This document shows, piece by piece, positions 17,713-26,898 of a stretch of DNA of 64,000 bases. This stretch comes from an uncultured Maribacter sp. (GTDB taxonomy: Bacteria > Bacteroidota > Bacteroidia > Flavobacteriales > Flavobacteriaceae), in assembly GCF_947500985.1 (NCBI RefSeq), contig NZ_CANMTX010000004.1:248001-312000 (forward strand). Direction: 5' to 3'. Positions within the stretch are counted from its first letter, which is position 1; each line of letters starts with the position of its first letter. A program made the position numbers and the translations under genes. The notes beneath the pieces are model-generated. The model was not told where the DNA came from and did not search any database. It worked only from the letters and a program-made list of their open reading frames with translations.

Positions 17713-19323
17713 TTAGTATCCTGGGTTTTGAACCAAATTAGGATTTGCAAGCAATTGTGCTGGTGGAATAGGGAACACATTGTAATCGTCATTGTTGATA
17801 GTTCCTTCTGCTTTAAATAACCAATCTCTACCGAATTGACCAAAACGAATTAAATCGTTACGTCTCCAAGCTTCTTGGTATAGCTCTCTACCTCTTTCAT
17901 CTAAAATGTCTTGTTCAGAAACCGTACCTAACAACTCTTGAGTGTTACGTATTGTTCTTAAATCATTGATCATAGCTGTTGGGTCGCCACCGCTTCTAAA
18001 CATTGCTTCAGCTTTCATTAAGTGAGCATCTGCATATCTAAAAACAATTTGATGACTTATGGAGGCCTCGCCATTTCTAGCGGCGTATTTTTGTATACGA
18101 ATACCTGTAGTTTCATCATTATTAATGAAATTAACAGCACCGGCACCATCTTTAAAATCTCTTTTAAAAGTAAGTGGTGCACCTTGTCTGTCTTCTAATG
18201 GTGTCCCATCTAAATCATATTGTTGATTGATAAGAAAACCATAGCCAACGTTTGAACCATTTACATATCCGTCTAATTCAGAAGCATACGGCTGATCAGC
18301 AAAATCTACACCAATTGTAGGTACTCCACCTCTTCGTTCTTCTTGACCGTCCACAGGGTTTTGCTCAGCATCTAATTCGTTAGATTCAGAATCACCTTCA
18401 AATAAGTCATAAAATTCAGCAAGAGTACTGAAACCGTTCCAACCACCACCTTGAATACTGGTGTTATTATAGTGAAGTCCCATTACTACTTTATTAATTG
18501 TATTAGCTTCTAAAGACCAAATAGTTTCAGTGTCTGCATCTGGTAAGAAAAGGTCAAAATAACCATCTTGTAAAGCATAGCCGTCAGCTGTAATAGCATC
18601 AACTAAAGAAATAACTTCAGCCATGTCACTTGAATCAGGGGAACCACCTAAATAAATATGCTTGTTTAAAAGAACTTTAGCCTTTAAATATCTAGCTGCA
18701 GCTTTACTAGCTCTTAAGCTAGTGTCTCCACTTGCAGCAGCAGTAGCTGGTGCATTTGCAATAGCAGTTTCAATATCTGCAAGAATAAAATCAATTGCAG
18801 CTTGTCCAGATAATACTTCAGGTACAGATGATGATGGTAGTGCTGTATCTCTGTAAGGTACTTGACCGAAATTATCAAGAATTACCCACATGCTATAAGC
18901 TCTAATAAAACTTGCGTCACCAATATTAGTTGCTGATGGACTACTTCTTGAATCTAAAACTTGAGAAGCTTGTAATTGGTTGGAATTCCATAATTGAAAT
19001 ACGTTAACAATAAAAGCATGTTGTCCGTTCCAATCATGTGTATGTAATACTCTCCATAGTCCGTTATCACCCCAATCACCACCACGGGTCGGTATTAAAT
19101 GTTCATCTGAAGTCACCTCTTGAAGGGCGAAGTAGTTGTCTTGTCCGGCATATTGACCAGCAAGAGAGCCATATAGATTCGTAACAGTTGAAGAAGGGTC
19201 GGCTAAACCTTGAAATCCTTCAGAAATGATAGAATCTGTTTCTTCTATCTCTAGGTCGGTACAGGAAGTGATCCCTACCAACGATAGAATAGAAAGCGTT
19301 AATATTTTGAAATTATTTTTCAT
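17713..19323 (-). CDS. susD: SusD/RagB-family glycan-binding lipoprotein
   Basis: I use the ATG at 19323 (536 residues) because the longer frame starts with TTG. The signal peptide ends in a lipobox with cysteine 21 (GITSCTDLE). The rest matches SusD/RagB proteins in length and pattern: an N-terminal TPR-like part (FIRAYSMWVILDNFGQVPYRD), a central variable region, and the C-terminal ERGRELYQEAWRRNDLIRFGQF and NVFPIPPAQL motifs. It is the outer-membrane partner of the SusC channel encoded 19 bases upstream. With GH65 and GH13 genes nearby, an alpha-glucan or disaccharide ligand is likely; the exact sugar cannot be read. Confidence 0.95.
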   Translation of the reverse strand: MKNNFKILTLSILSLVGITSCTDLEIEETDSIISEGFQGLADPSSTVTNLYGSLAGQYAGQDNYFALQEVTSDEHLIPTRGGDWGDNGLWRVLHTHDWNGQHAFIVNVFQLWNSNQLQASQVLDSRSSPSATNIGDASFIRAYSMWVILDNFGQVPYRDTALPSSSVPEVLSGQAAIDFILADIETAIANAPATAAASGDTSLRASKAAARYLKAKVLLNKHIYLGGSPDSSDMAEVISLVDAITADGYALQDGYFDLFLPDADTETIWSLEANTINKVVMGLHYNNTSIQGGGWNGFSTLAEFYDLFEGDSESNELDAEQNPVDGQEERRGGVPTIGVDFADQPYASELDGYVNGSNVGYGFLINQQYDLDGTPLEDRQGAPLTFKRDFKDGAGAVNFINNDETTGIRIQKYAARNGEASISHQIVFRYADAHLMKAEAMFRSGGDPTAMINDLRTIRNTQELLGTVSEQDILDERGRELYQEAWRRNDLIRFGQFGRDWLFKAEGTINNDDYNVFPIPPAQLLANPNLVQNPGY

Positions 19324-19342
19324 GATATACAATTTTTTTTAA

Positions 19343-22300
19343 TTAAAATGATGCATTAACACCAAAAGTGAAAGTTCTTGGTCTTGGGTAAGAACCATAG
19401 TCAATACCTCTTGATGGTACACCTGAATCTAAATCACCAGTATTAGAAGTAACTTCTGGATCTAAACCACTGTAATCTGTAATCAAGAATAGGTTTTGAC
19501 CTGTTAATGAAAAACGCAAAGAACTTAAAGCTCCCTCACCAGACAATGGAACGTTATAACCAATACTTGCATTTTGGAAACGAACGAAATCTCCTTTTTC
19601 TAAGAAACGAGTAGATGCATCAGCAGAAGCTCCTGGGTCTTCACCACTTGTTAATACATTTGAAGTTACGTTTCTAGAGTTAGAAAGCGCTCCTGCAGTA
19701 AAGTATGCGTTTTCAGTGTTATTATAAACTGAGAAGCCGAACTGACCTTGAAAGAATACAGATGCATCGAAATCTTTTACTTTCAAGTTTAAGCTTAAAC
19801 CAGTAGTAATATCTGGTAAAGCATCTTCACCTACAAACGTTTTATCAGCAAAAGGATCTCCAGTACCATTACCATCAACATCTTGATAAGTTGGAGAACC
19901 AGCGCTATCAAAACCAGTGAATATTGGTAAGTAGTAAGAGTATAATGATTGACCAGAAGCGAAACGTTGTGCAAATGCACCTGTTAAACCAGGACCATTA
20001 ACCGCACCTGTATCAATTAGACCTTCGAAGTTTTCAACTTCATTGTCGTTGTAAGCAATGTTGAAATCTGCAGAAAAAGTTGCATCGTCACTTCTTACGA
20101 AATCATAAGATAAAGCAAATTCAACCCCTTGGTTGATAATACTAGCATCAACGTTTTGGAACTGGAAAGGATCCACAGCAGGTGCTGCAGGTGGTGTTTG
20201 TAAAAGAACGTCAGTAGTTTCAGTTCTATAAACATCAATACTACCACTTAAGCGATCGTTGTTAAAGCCGAAATCGAGACCTGCGTTTATGTTGAAAGAA
20301 GACTCCCATTTTAAGTCCGGTCTATCAGTTGCTACAATAGCAGTACCATTTGCGTTGATATCAAGATTTTGCTGAACAGTTAAATCAGAAAAACGTTGTC
20401 TTGCTACAAAGTTACCATACCCTAGCCCATCTTGGTTACCAGTGATACCTGCGCTTAAACGTAATTTAAGAGTAGATACATTTTCACCAACAAAATCTTC
20501 TTCATTCATTTTCCATGCAAAAGCACCAGAAGGGAAGTATCCGTATTGGTTTTCAGGACCAAATCTAGAAGAACCATCTGCTCTCATTGTTGCTGTAAAC
20601 AAATATTTGTCGTTTAAAGTGTAATTTAATCTAGCAAAGAAAGATTGTAACTCATCAGTATTGTCAAATGAATTGGTGAATACAGAAGTTACAGCACTGT
20701 TAAGAGTTCTACCTAATTCTTCTTGAGCAACAACAGTTGGTAATAATCTATTTATTAATACACCGTTTGTATTTGGAGCGTAATAAGCTTGTTGATAAGA
20801 ACCAGAAACAGCATTCTGTAAGTCATTTACAGCACCTCTAAGTTCTCTGCCCATCTCATTTAAATCACTAGTTGAGTAGCCTCTGCCACCAGCATTGAAT
20901 CCGTAAGTTTGAAAATCTTGGTAACCGAAACCTACTAAAGCCTCTAGGCTAGAGTTTTCAAATTCTGTATTGTAGTTAACTGTAGCTTCAAAAGTTTTGT
21001 TGTCTCTTTTTAAAACTCCGTAGTTACCACGTCCAATATCAGTTACACCATTAATGTTGTTGATGTCTCTAGAGATAACAGATGTGTTAGAAGCTTCGGC
21101 GATATCTAAACCGGCATTTAATTTTGCAGAAAGTTCAGAAGTAAAGTTGTACTGAATAGAACCGTTTAATAAATACCTATCAGTGTTAGTTATATTCTGA
21201 GTATTGTCCAATGCATTTTGAGGGTTTACATTTAATCCACCAGCATTAAAGTTAGAGTTTGAAGGCCAAGTAGGGTTTGCTGCATAAGCACCACCTAAAA
21301 CATCACCAGCGGCACCTGCTTGCGCACTAATTGGCGCTTGAGAATCATTAATTCTAGCGATCGACATTTGAAGACCAAGAACTAATTTGTCATCTAAGAA
21401 ACGTTGGTTAAAATTAACTCTACCAGTAATTCTTTCTAAATCAGAGTTTTCAACGATACCGAATTGTTTTCCGTAACCAAAAGTTGCTCTTACATTACCA
21501 CTACCATAATTCTTAGAATAAGAAAGGTTTTGGTTTTGAGAAGCAGTGGATCTTAATACAACTTGTTGCCAATCTGTACTAGCACCGAAATCAACAGCAC
21601 TTGCATTACCACCAACAGCGGTAACACCAGCTAAAAATTCAGAAGGCTTTAAAAGGTCAAAAGTATTTGCTGCTTTTGCAATACTCAAAGAGCTTGAAAA
21701 ATCCCATACACCTTCGCTACTTCCTTTACCACTTTTAGTAGTAATGATAACAACACCATTTGCACCTCTAGAACCGTAAATAGCTGTTGCAGATGCATCT
21801 TTTAATATACTGATGCTTTCAATGTCATTAGGGTTGATAAAGTTTAAAGGGTTTTTAACGGCACTTTGTCCAAAACCGGTTTCACCTTGTGGTGAAGTAT
21901 CACCGCCTCCTAATGGAACACCATCAACTACGAATAGTGGATTGTTGTTTGCACGTACAGAGTTAGAACCTCTAATGTTAATTTGGATACCTGCACCTGG
22001 CTCACCACTAGTTTCTTGAATGTTAACACCAGCGGTCTTACCTTGAATTAACTGTTCTGGTGAAGCAATGTTTCCGCCGTTGAAATCATCAGCAGTTACT
22101 GCGGTTACCGAACCAGTTGCATCTTTTACAGTTGTAGTACCGTAACCGATAATTACAACTTCTTCTAATGCTTCAGCATCTTCATCTAAAGTGATGTTTA
22201 TGGAAGTTCTACCATTAATCGCTACTTCTTGAGTTTTGTAGCCGATATAACTAATAATAAGTACAGCACCTTCTTCTGCGGTCAATGTGTAATTACCGTC

Positions 22301-22465
22301 AAAATCAGTTTGCGTACCATTCGTTGTTCCTTTTTCAAGAACACTTGCTCCTGGTAAAGGTCCACTTGCATCTGAAACAGTTCCAGATACTTCTTGTGCC
22401 TGCATAAATCCAAAGCACAAAAATGTACCGAGAACTAACAGACTTTTTAGGAATGTAATCTTCAT
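19343..22465 (-). CDS. susC: SusC/RagA-family TonB-dependent outer-membrane transporter
   Basis: The 1040-residue protein starts with a signal peptide (cleavage likely after residue 23, MQA/QEVSG). A carboxypeptidase-regulatory-like domain follows (about 25-100: SGPLPGASVLEKGTTNGTQT), then the plug domain (about 110-230, with VIIGYGTTTVKDATGSV and SILKDASATAIYGSRGANGV) and a large beta-barrel to the end. The last residue is phenylalanine, as usual for outer-membrane barrels. It forms the SusCD uptake complex with the downstream SusD. The promoter region faces the lacI gene and contains a LacI-type palindrome. There is no SusE/SusF-like gene after susD. Confidence 0.95.
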   Translation of the reverse strand: MKITFLKSLLVLGTFLCFGFMQAQEVSGTVSDASGPLPGASVLEKGTTNGTQTDFDGNYTLTAEEGAVLIISYIGYKTQEVAINGRTSINITLDEDAEALEEVVIIGYGTTTVKDATGSVTAVTADDFNGGNIASPEQLIQGKTAGVNIQETSGEPGAGIQINIRGSNSVRANNNPLFVVDGVPLGGGDTSPQGETGFGQSAVKNPLNFINPNDIESISILKDASATAIYGSRGANGVVIITTKSGKGSSEGVWDFSSSLSIAKAANTFDLLKPSEFLAGVTAVGGNASAVDFGASTDWQQVVLRSTASQNQNLSYSKNYGSGNVRATFGYGKQFGIVENSDLERITGRVNFNQRFLDDKLVLGLQMSIARINDSQAPISAQAGAAGDVLGGAYAANPTWPSNSNFNAGGLNVNPQNALDNTQNITNTDRYLLNGSIQYNFTSELSAKLNAGLDIAEASNTSVISRDINNINGVTDIGRGNYGVLKRDNKTFEATVNYNTEFENSSLEALVGFGYQDFQTYGFNAGGRGYSTSDLNEMGRELRGAVNDLQNAVSGSYQQAYYAPNTNGVLINRLLPTVVAQEELGRTLNSAVTSVFTNSFDNTDELQSFFARLNYTLNDKYLFTATMRADGSSRFGPENQYGYFPSGAFAWKMNEEDFVGENVSTLKLRLSAGITGNQDGLGYGNFVARQRFSDLTVQQNLDINANGTAIVATDRPDLKWESSFNINAGLDFGFNNDRLSGSIDVYRTETTDVLLQTPPAAPAVDPFQFQNVDASIINQGVEFALSYDFVRSDDATFSADFNIAYNDNEVENFEGLIDTGAVNGPGLTGAFAQRFASGQSLYSYYLPIFTGFDSAGSPTYQDVDGNGTGDPFADKTFVGEDALPDITTGLSLNLKVKDFDASVFFQGQFGFSVYNNTENAYFTAGALSNSRNVTSNVLTSGEDPGASADASTRFLEKGDFVRFQNASIGYNVPLSGEGALSSLRFSLTGQNLFLITDYSGLDPEVTSNTGDLDSGVPSRGIDYGSYPRPRTFTFGVNASF

Positions 22466-22504
22466 AAATTGTTAATTTAAGTTGAGTTAATTTGATTCAA
22501 TTGT

Positions 22505-22533
22505 TAAAAATATGTAAAAAGGTGTGTTAACAA
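22505..22533 (-). promoter_or_regulatory. Candidate susC promoter
   Basis: On the minus strand TTG (22531-22533) is followed after 18 bases by TATTTTTA (22505-22512), close to the Bacteroidota -33 TTG and -7 TAnnTTTG boxes. Transcription would start roughly 30 to 35 bases before the susC ATG. The -7 box has one mismatch in the TTTG part. Confidence 0.4.
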
Positions 22534-22557
22534 TGGTTTGAGCAAAGTTTAAAAGTT

Positions 22558-22573
22558 ACGAAAACGGTTTCGT
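22558..22573. promoter_or_regulatory. Candidate LacI-family operator
   Basis: ACGAAAACGGTTTCGT is a 16-base palindrome with one mismatched pair and a central CG, the layout of LacI/GalR-family operators. It lies 93 bases upstream of susC and 213 bases upstream of lacI, just outside the candidate susC -33 box. This position would suit activation of susC or control of both genes by the adjacent LacI-type protein. Confidence 0.6.
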
Positions 22574-22785
22574 GTTAATAACTTTTATTTTTTACGACTA
22601 TAATGAATGTCAATGCACAATATTATGATATTCTTAATTAATATAGTGGTTAAATATGAATATTTGAATATTATTCAAATATAAGAAAAATACTTTTTTG
22701 CATATATTTACTAAATAGTAGTTGTTCGGCAACTTTAACTTTTAGATTAATTTAAGTTATTATCTTAAAATTTAAAATCCTTTAT

Positions 22786-23808
22786 TTGAAACCAAAAATC
22801 ACCTTAAAAGATATTGCTAAAGAACTTGATGTTTCTATTTCTACGGTGTCGAAGGCATTGAAAAACAGTAAAGAAATTAGCAAAGACACAAAAGATAGAA
22901 TAAAGGCTTTTGCAAAATTCTATAATTACCGTCCTAATAATATCGCACTTAGTTTAAAAAATAAGAGAACCAAAAATATTGGTGTTGTTATTCCAGATAT
23001 TGTACATCACTTTTTTACCACAGTTTTTAGGGGAATAGAAATGTATGCAAACCAAATGGGGTATAATGTTATTGTTTGTATTTCTGATGAATCTTTTGAT
23101 AAAGAGGTTATAAATATGGAAATGTTGGCAAATGGCAGTATAGACGGTTTCATTCTTTCATTAAGTGCAGAAACACAACGTAAGAATGATTTTACACATT
23201 TAAAAGAATTATTAGATCAGGGTATACCAATAGTACTTTTTGATCGTGTTACCGAAGAAATTGCCTGTGATAAGGTAATATTAAATGATAAGGTGATATC
23301 AACAGAAGCGGTTGAACATTTTATAACTGCCGGGGCAAATAAAATTGCTTTGGTAACTACTGAGAATTTTTTTAACGTAAGTGAAAGTAGAAAGGAAGGT
23401 TATTTGCAAGCTTTGAAAGATAATGGTATGACTGTTAATCAAGATTTAATTTTGACATTACCTCATAGCTTAGACAATACAAATTTAATAACTGAGTTTT
23501 TTCAACAAAATGAGATTGATGCTGTGTTGTGTGTTAACGAGATTTTTGCGGTTCAATGTATGAGTGTTATTCAACAGTTAGGGTATAACGTTCCAAATGA
23601 TATTTCGATTATAGGGTTTACTGATGGAATTTTATCAAAATACTCATCTCCAAAATTAACAACAGTAGCGCAACACGGTGAAAAAATGGGGGAAAAGGCA
23701 GCAAAGTTTTTAATAGATAGAATGGAATCTTTAGAAATGGAAGAAGCACCTTTTAAAACCGAGATTATTAATGCGACCTTAATAAAAAGAGGTTCTACAA
23801 TCAATTAA
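22786..23808 (+). CDS. LacI-family transcriptional regulator of the sugar locus
   Basis: The 340-residue protein opens with the LacI helix-turn-helix (TLKDIAKELDVSISTVSKAL, residues 4-23), followed by the hinge region (RPNNIALSLKNKRTKNIGVV) and a periplasmic-binding-protein-like sensor domain to the end (FDGFILSLSAET-like core, SIIGFTDGILSKYSSPKLTT). The start appears to be a TTG at 22786, because the HTH begins immediately after it and no in-frame ATG exists upstream before a stop. It is divergent from susC and 14 bases upstream of the phosphoglucomutase gene. It probably senses the imported sugar or a derivative and binds the palindrome at 22558-22573. Confidence 0.9.
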   Translation: MKPKITLKDIAKELDVSISTVSKALKNSKEISKDTKDRIKAFAKFYNYRPNNIALSLKNKRTKNIGVVIPDIVHHFFTTVFRGIEMYANQMGYNVIVCISDESFDKEVINMEMLANGSIDGFILSLSAETQRKNDFTHLKELLDQGIPIVLFDRVTEEIACDKVILNDKVISTEAVEHFITAGANKIALVTTENFFNVSESRKEGYLQALKDNGMTVNQDLILTLPHSLDNTNLITEFFQQNEIDAVLCVNEIFAVQCMSVIQQLGYNVPNDISIIGFTDGILSKYSSPKLTTVAQHGEKMGEKAAKFLIDRMESLEMEEAPFKTEIINATLIKRGSTIN

Positions 23809-23821
23809 TAGAAGTAAGAAA

Positions 23822-24490
23822 ATGGAAAAAGTAGGTTTTATATTTGACTTAGATGGTGTTATAGTTGATACGGCTAAATACCATTATTTGGCTTGGCGAA
23901 AACTAGCCAATGAATTAGGGTTTGAATTTACTAAAGAGCAGAACGAACTCTTTAAAGGAGTGAGTAGAAAAAGATGTCTAGAAATTCTTTTAGATATTGG
24001 TAATATAACGGCTACGCAAGATCAGTTCGACACTTGGATGGTAGAGAAAAATTTAGATTACCTAGCTTACATTGAAAAGATGGATTCAAGTGAAATTCTA
24101 CCAGATGTAACTAGGGTTTTACAATATTTAAAGAATAAAAATATTCCTATTGCACTAGGCTCGGCAAGTAAAAATGCCAGGCCTATTTTAGAAAAGGTTG
24201 ATTTATTGCCATTTTTCGATAGTATTGTTGATGGCAATAGCGTAACCAAGGCAAAACCAGATCCAGAGGTATTTTTGATAGCAACCAATAATTTAGGTGT
24301 TGCAGCAAATTCATGTGTAGTTTTTGAAGATGCAGTTGCTGGTATTCAAGCGGCGAATGCTGCGAATATGGTAAGCATAGGCATAGGTGAAGCTGAAATA
24401 CTAAACGAGGCAGATTACAATTTTAACGACTTTACTGAAATGAGCGATGATTTTTTAGAATCATTGATCAACAAAGAACATAAAGAATAA
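23822..24490 (+). CDS. pgmB: Beta-phosphoglucomutase (HAD superfamily)
   Basis: The 222-residue protein has the HAD nucleophile motif FDLDGVIVDT with D9 and D11, a cap domain with the substrate-contact segment FKGVSRKRCLEILL, the second motif LGSASKNA, the lysine in KAKPDPEVF and the metal-binding FEDAVAGIQAA. This set and the length match beta-phosphoglucomutases, which convert beta-glucose 1-phosphate to glucose 6-phosphate. It follows lacI by 14 bases and precedes the GH65 phosphorylase whose product it would consume, which fits cytoplasmic disaccharide breakdown. Confidence 0.93.
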   Translation: MEKVGFIFDLDGVIVDTAKYHYLAWRKLANELGFEFTKEQNELFKGVSRKRCLEILLDIGNITATQDQFDTWMVEKNLDYLAYIEKMDSSEILPDVTRVLQYLKNKNIPIALGSASKNARPILEKVDLLPFFDSIVDGNSVTKAKPDPEVFLIATNNLGVAANSCVVFEDAVAGIQAANAANMVSIGIGEAEILNEADYNFNDFTEMSDDFLESLINKEHKE

Positions 24491-24547
24491 ATTAGGGAAG
24501 CTGTACTTTAATTTCATTTTTTCATATTTCAATTCAATATAAATTTT

Positions 24548-26851
24548 ATGAATCAAGATTATATAAAGCCAGATAATTGGTGCATCATAGAAGAAGGTTT
24601 CGATCAAGAAAACGTAAAGTCTTCTGAAAGTATATTTAGTATAGGTAACGGTGCTATGGGGCAACGCGCCAATTTTGAAGAAACCTATACAGGCGAAACT
24701 TTTCAAGGTAGTTATATTGCTGGAGTTTATTATCCTGATAAAACCCGTGTGGGTTGGTGGAAAAACGGCTATCCAGAATATTTTGCAAAGGTTTTGAACG
24801 CTCCTAATTGGATCGGAATCAAAATTTATATAAATGAGGTAGAGTTCGATTTGGCAACAAGTAAAAAAGTTTCAAATTTTAGACGAGAATTAAATATGAA
24901 AGAGGGCGTTTACGCCCGTAGCTTTCAAGCAATAACTACGAATAATATAGAAATAGAAGTTGTTGTAAAACGGTTCTTAAGCATAGATATTGATGCGGTA
25001 GGTGCTATTTCATATACAGTTAAAGTTTTAAATACAGATGCTACAATAGTATTTGAGCCATATTTAGATAGTGGTATTACAAATGAAGATAGTAACTGGG
25101 ATGATAAATTCTGGAATACAACAAATGTAAGTGCAGCTGATAATCGTGCCTTTATAGAGGCATATACCATGAAAACAGAATTCAAGACTTGTACGTTTAT
25201 GCAGGCTTCTTTAGAGTATGATGGAAATCAGATTTCGGGTGTAACATCAGAAAAGACCGATTCATTTGTGTCATTAAAATTTGAGCAAAATGTAAAAGCA
25301 GATTCTTCTATTTCGTTGACAAAATTTGGCGGATACACCGTTGCAAGAAATCATCCAAATGAAGAGCTTAAACAAGTAGCTAATAATAGTTTAGATGAAG
25401 TAAGTGCTTTGGGCTTTGATCAACTATTACAAAAACAAAAAGATGCTTGGGCTGCTATTTGGGACATGAGCGATATTGTTATTGAAGGCGATGTAAAGGC
25501 TCAGCAAGGTATTCGTTTTAATATTTTCCAATTAAACCAAACATATTTAGGTACAGATTCTAGGTTAAATATTGGTCCGAAAGGATTTACAGGTGAAAAA
25601 TACGGTGGTAGTACCTATTGGGATACTGAAGCATACTGTATTCCTTTCTATATGGCTACCAAAGATGATAAAGTAGCTAGAAAGCTATTGAAATATCGTT
25701 ATAACCATTTAGAAAAGGCTATTGAAAACGCCAAGAAATTAGGCTTCTCTAATGGAGCGGCATTGTACCCAATGGTAACTATGAATGGTGAAGAATGCCA
25801 TAACGAATGGGAAATTACCTTTGAAGAAATTCATAGAAACGGTGCTATTGCCTTTGCAATCCATAACTATTTTAGATATACTGGCGATTATAGTTACATA
25901 CCTGAAATGGGATTAGAAGTGTTAATTGGTATTTCTAGATTCTGGCACCAACGTGTAAACTTATCTACGGATAAGAATAAATATGTTATGCTTGGGGTTA
26001 CAGGACCTAATGAGTACGAGAACAACGTAAATAACAATTGGTATACCAACTATTTAGCAAAATGGTGTATTAATTATACGCTAACTCAGTTAGACAAAGT
26101 TAAAAACGGTTATTCAGATGATTATCATAGAATAATTGGTAAAACTCAGCTTACCGATAGAGAGTGTGATAAATGGAGGAAAGTAGCCAATAAAATGTAT
26201 TTTCCATATTCGAAAGAGCATGGGGTATTTTTACAGCAAGATGGCTTTTTAGATAAAGATTTGGTAAGGGTAGATGATTTGCCAAAAACAGAAAGACCAA
26301 TTAACCAAAAATGGAGTTGGGATAGAATTTTAAGATCTCCATATATAAAACAAGCAGATGTTTTACAGGGCTTTTACTTTTTTGAGGAAGATTTCTCAGT
26401 AGAGGATTTAGAAAAACATTTCGATTTCTATGAGCCCTTTACTGTTCATGAATCTTCTTTATCGCCATGTGTGCATAGTATTCAAGCAGCGAAATTGGGC
26501 AGAATGGAGCAGGCGTATAATTTCTATTTAAGAACATCTAGATTAGATTTAGATGATTATAATAAAGAAGTAGAAGAAGGTTTGCACATTACTTCAATGG
26601 CTGGTACTTGGATGAGTATAGTTGAAGGTTTTGGTGGTATGCGGGTTATAAACGATAAATTATCATTTAAACCTCAGATACCAAGTCAATGGACTGCATA
26701 TTCTTTTAAAGTCAATTTTAGAAATAGAATAATTAAAGTAAACGTTACTGCTAAGAACAGTACTTTTCATTTGACAGGAACTGAAGAAGTGACCATTCGT
26801 GTAAATGGAAAGAAAGTAGCATTGTTTCCAGATGAATTGACTACTATCTAA
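24548..26851 (+). CDS. GH65 disaccharide phosphorylase (probably maltose phosphorylase)
   Basis: The 767-residue protein has the usual GH65 layout: an N-terminal beta-sandwich, an (alpha/alpha)6 barrel and a small C-terminal sheet. The catalytic acid should be E489 in TGPNEYENNVNNNWY; the Lactobacillus brevis enzyme has E487. Other family segments are YGGSTYWDTEAYCIPFYM, MNGEECHNEWEITFEEIHRNGA and the phosphate-binding HESSLSPCVHS with LHITSMAGTW. Phosphorolysis of an alpha-glucosidic disaccharide would give beta-glucose 1-phosphate for PgmB. Maltose is the likeliest substrate given the GH13 gene, but trehalose or kojibiose phosphorylases share these motifs. It has no signal peptide, so it acts in the cytoplasm. 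Confidence 0.9.
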   Translation: MNQDYIKPDNWCIIEEGFDQENVKSSESIFSIGNGAMGQRANFEETYTGETFQGSYIAGVYYPDKTRVGWWKNGYPEYFAKVLNAPNWIGIKIYINEVEFDLATSKKVSNFRRELNMKEGVYARSFQAITTNNIEIEVVVKRFLSIDIDAVGAISYTVKVLNTDATIVFEPYLDSGITNEDSNWDDKFWNTTNVSAADNRAFIEAYTMKTEFKTCTFMQASLEYDGNQISGVTSEKTDSFVSLKFEQNVKADSSISLTKFGGYTVARNHPNEELKQVANNSLDEVSALGFDQLLQKQKDAWAAIWDMSDIVIEGDVKAQQGIRFNIFQLNQTYLGTDSRLNIGPKGFTGEKYGGSTYWDTEAYCIPFYMATKDDKVARKLLKYRYNHLEKAIENAKKLGFSNGAALYPMVTMNGEECHNEWEITFEEIHRNGAIAFAIHNYFRYTGDYSYIPEMGLEVLIGISRFWHQRVNLSTDKNKYVMLGVTGPNEYENNVNNNWYTNYLAKWCINYTLTQLDKVKNGYSDDYHRIIGKTQLTDRECDKWRKVANKMYFPYSKEHGVFLQQDGFLDKDLVRVDDLPKTERPINQKWSWDRILRSPYIKQADVLQGFYFFEEDFSVEDLEKHFDFYEPFTVHESSLSPCVHSIQAAKLGRMEQAYNFYLRTSRLDLDDYNKEVEEGLHITSMAGTWMSIVEGFGGMRVINDKLSFKPQIPSQWTAYSFKVNFRNRIIKVNVTAKNSTFHLTGTEEVTIRVNGKKVALFPDELTTI

Positions 26852-26898
26852 TAAGTCTTTAGTGCTTTAAAGTTTAAAGTTTAAAATTGAATTGCTCC

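Larger units (their letters stand above)
22466..22785. other. Divergent susC-lacI intergenic region
   Basis: This 320-base AT-rich stretch has no gene. Besides the promoter and LacI-type palindrome listed separately it holds an inverted repeat with 11-base arms (ATATTTGAATA, 22660-22670, and its complement 22672-22682), a TATATTTA box at 22703-22710, and a small stem (AGTTG/CAACT, 22720-22734) in what would be the lacI leader. No Shine-Dalgarno sequence precedes lacI, as is common in this phylum. Confidence 0.5.

Noticed and set aside
24461-24706. 81-residue minus-strand ORF over the pgmB-GH65 junction
   Set aside because: It overlaps two well-supported genes antisense and its composition looks non-coding.
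26852-26898. Short AT-rich repeat TTTAAAGT/TTTAAAGTTTAAAATT before the amylase gene
   Set aside because: Too short and simple to distinguish from AT-rich spacer.
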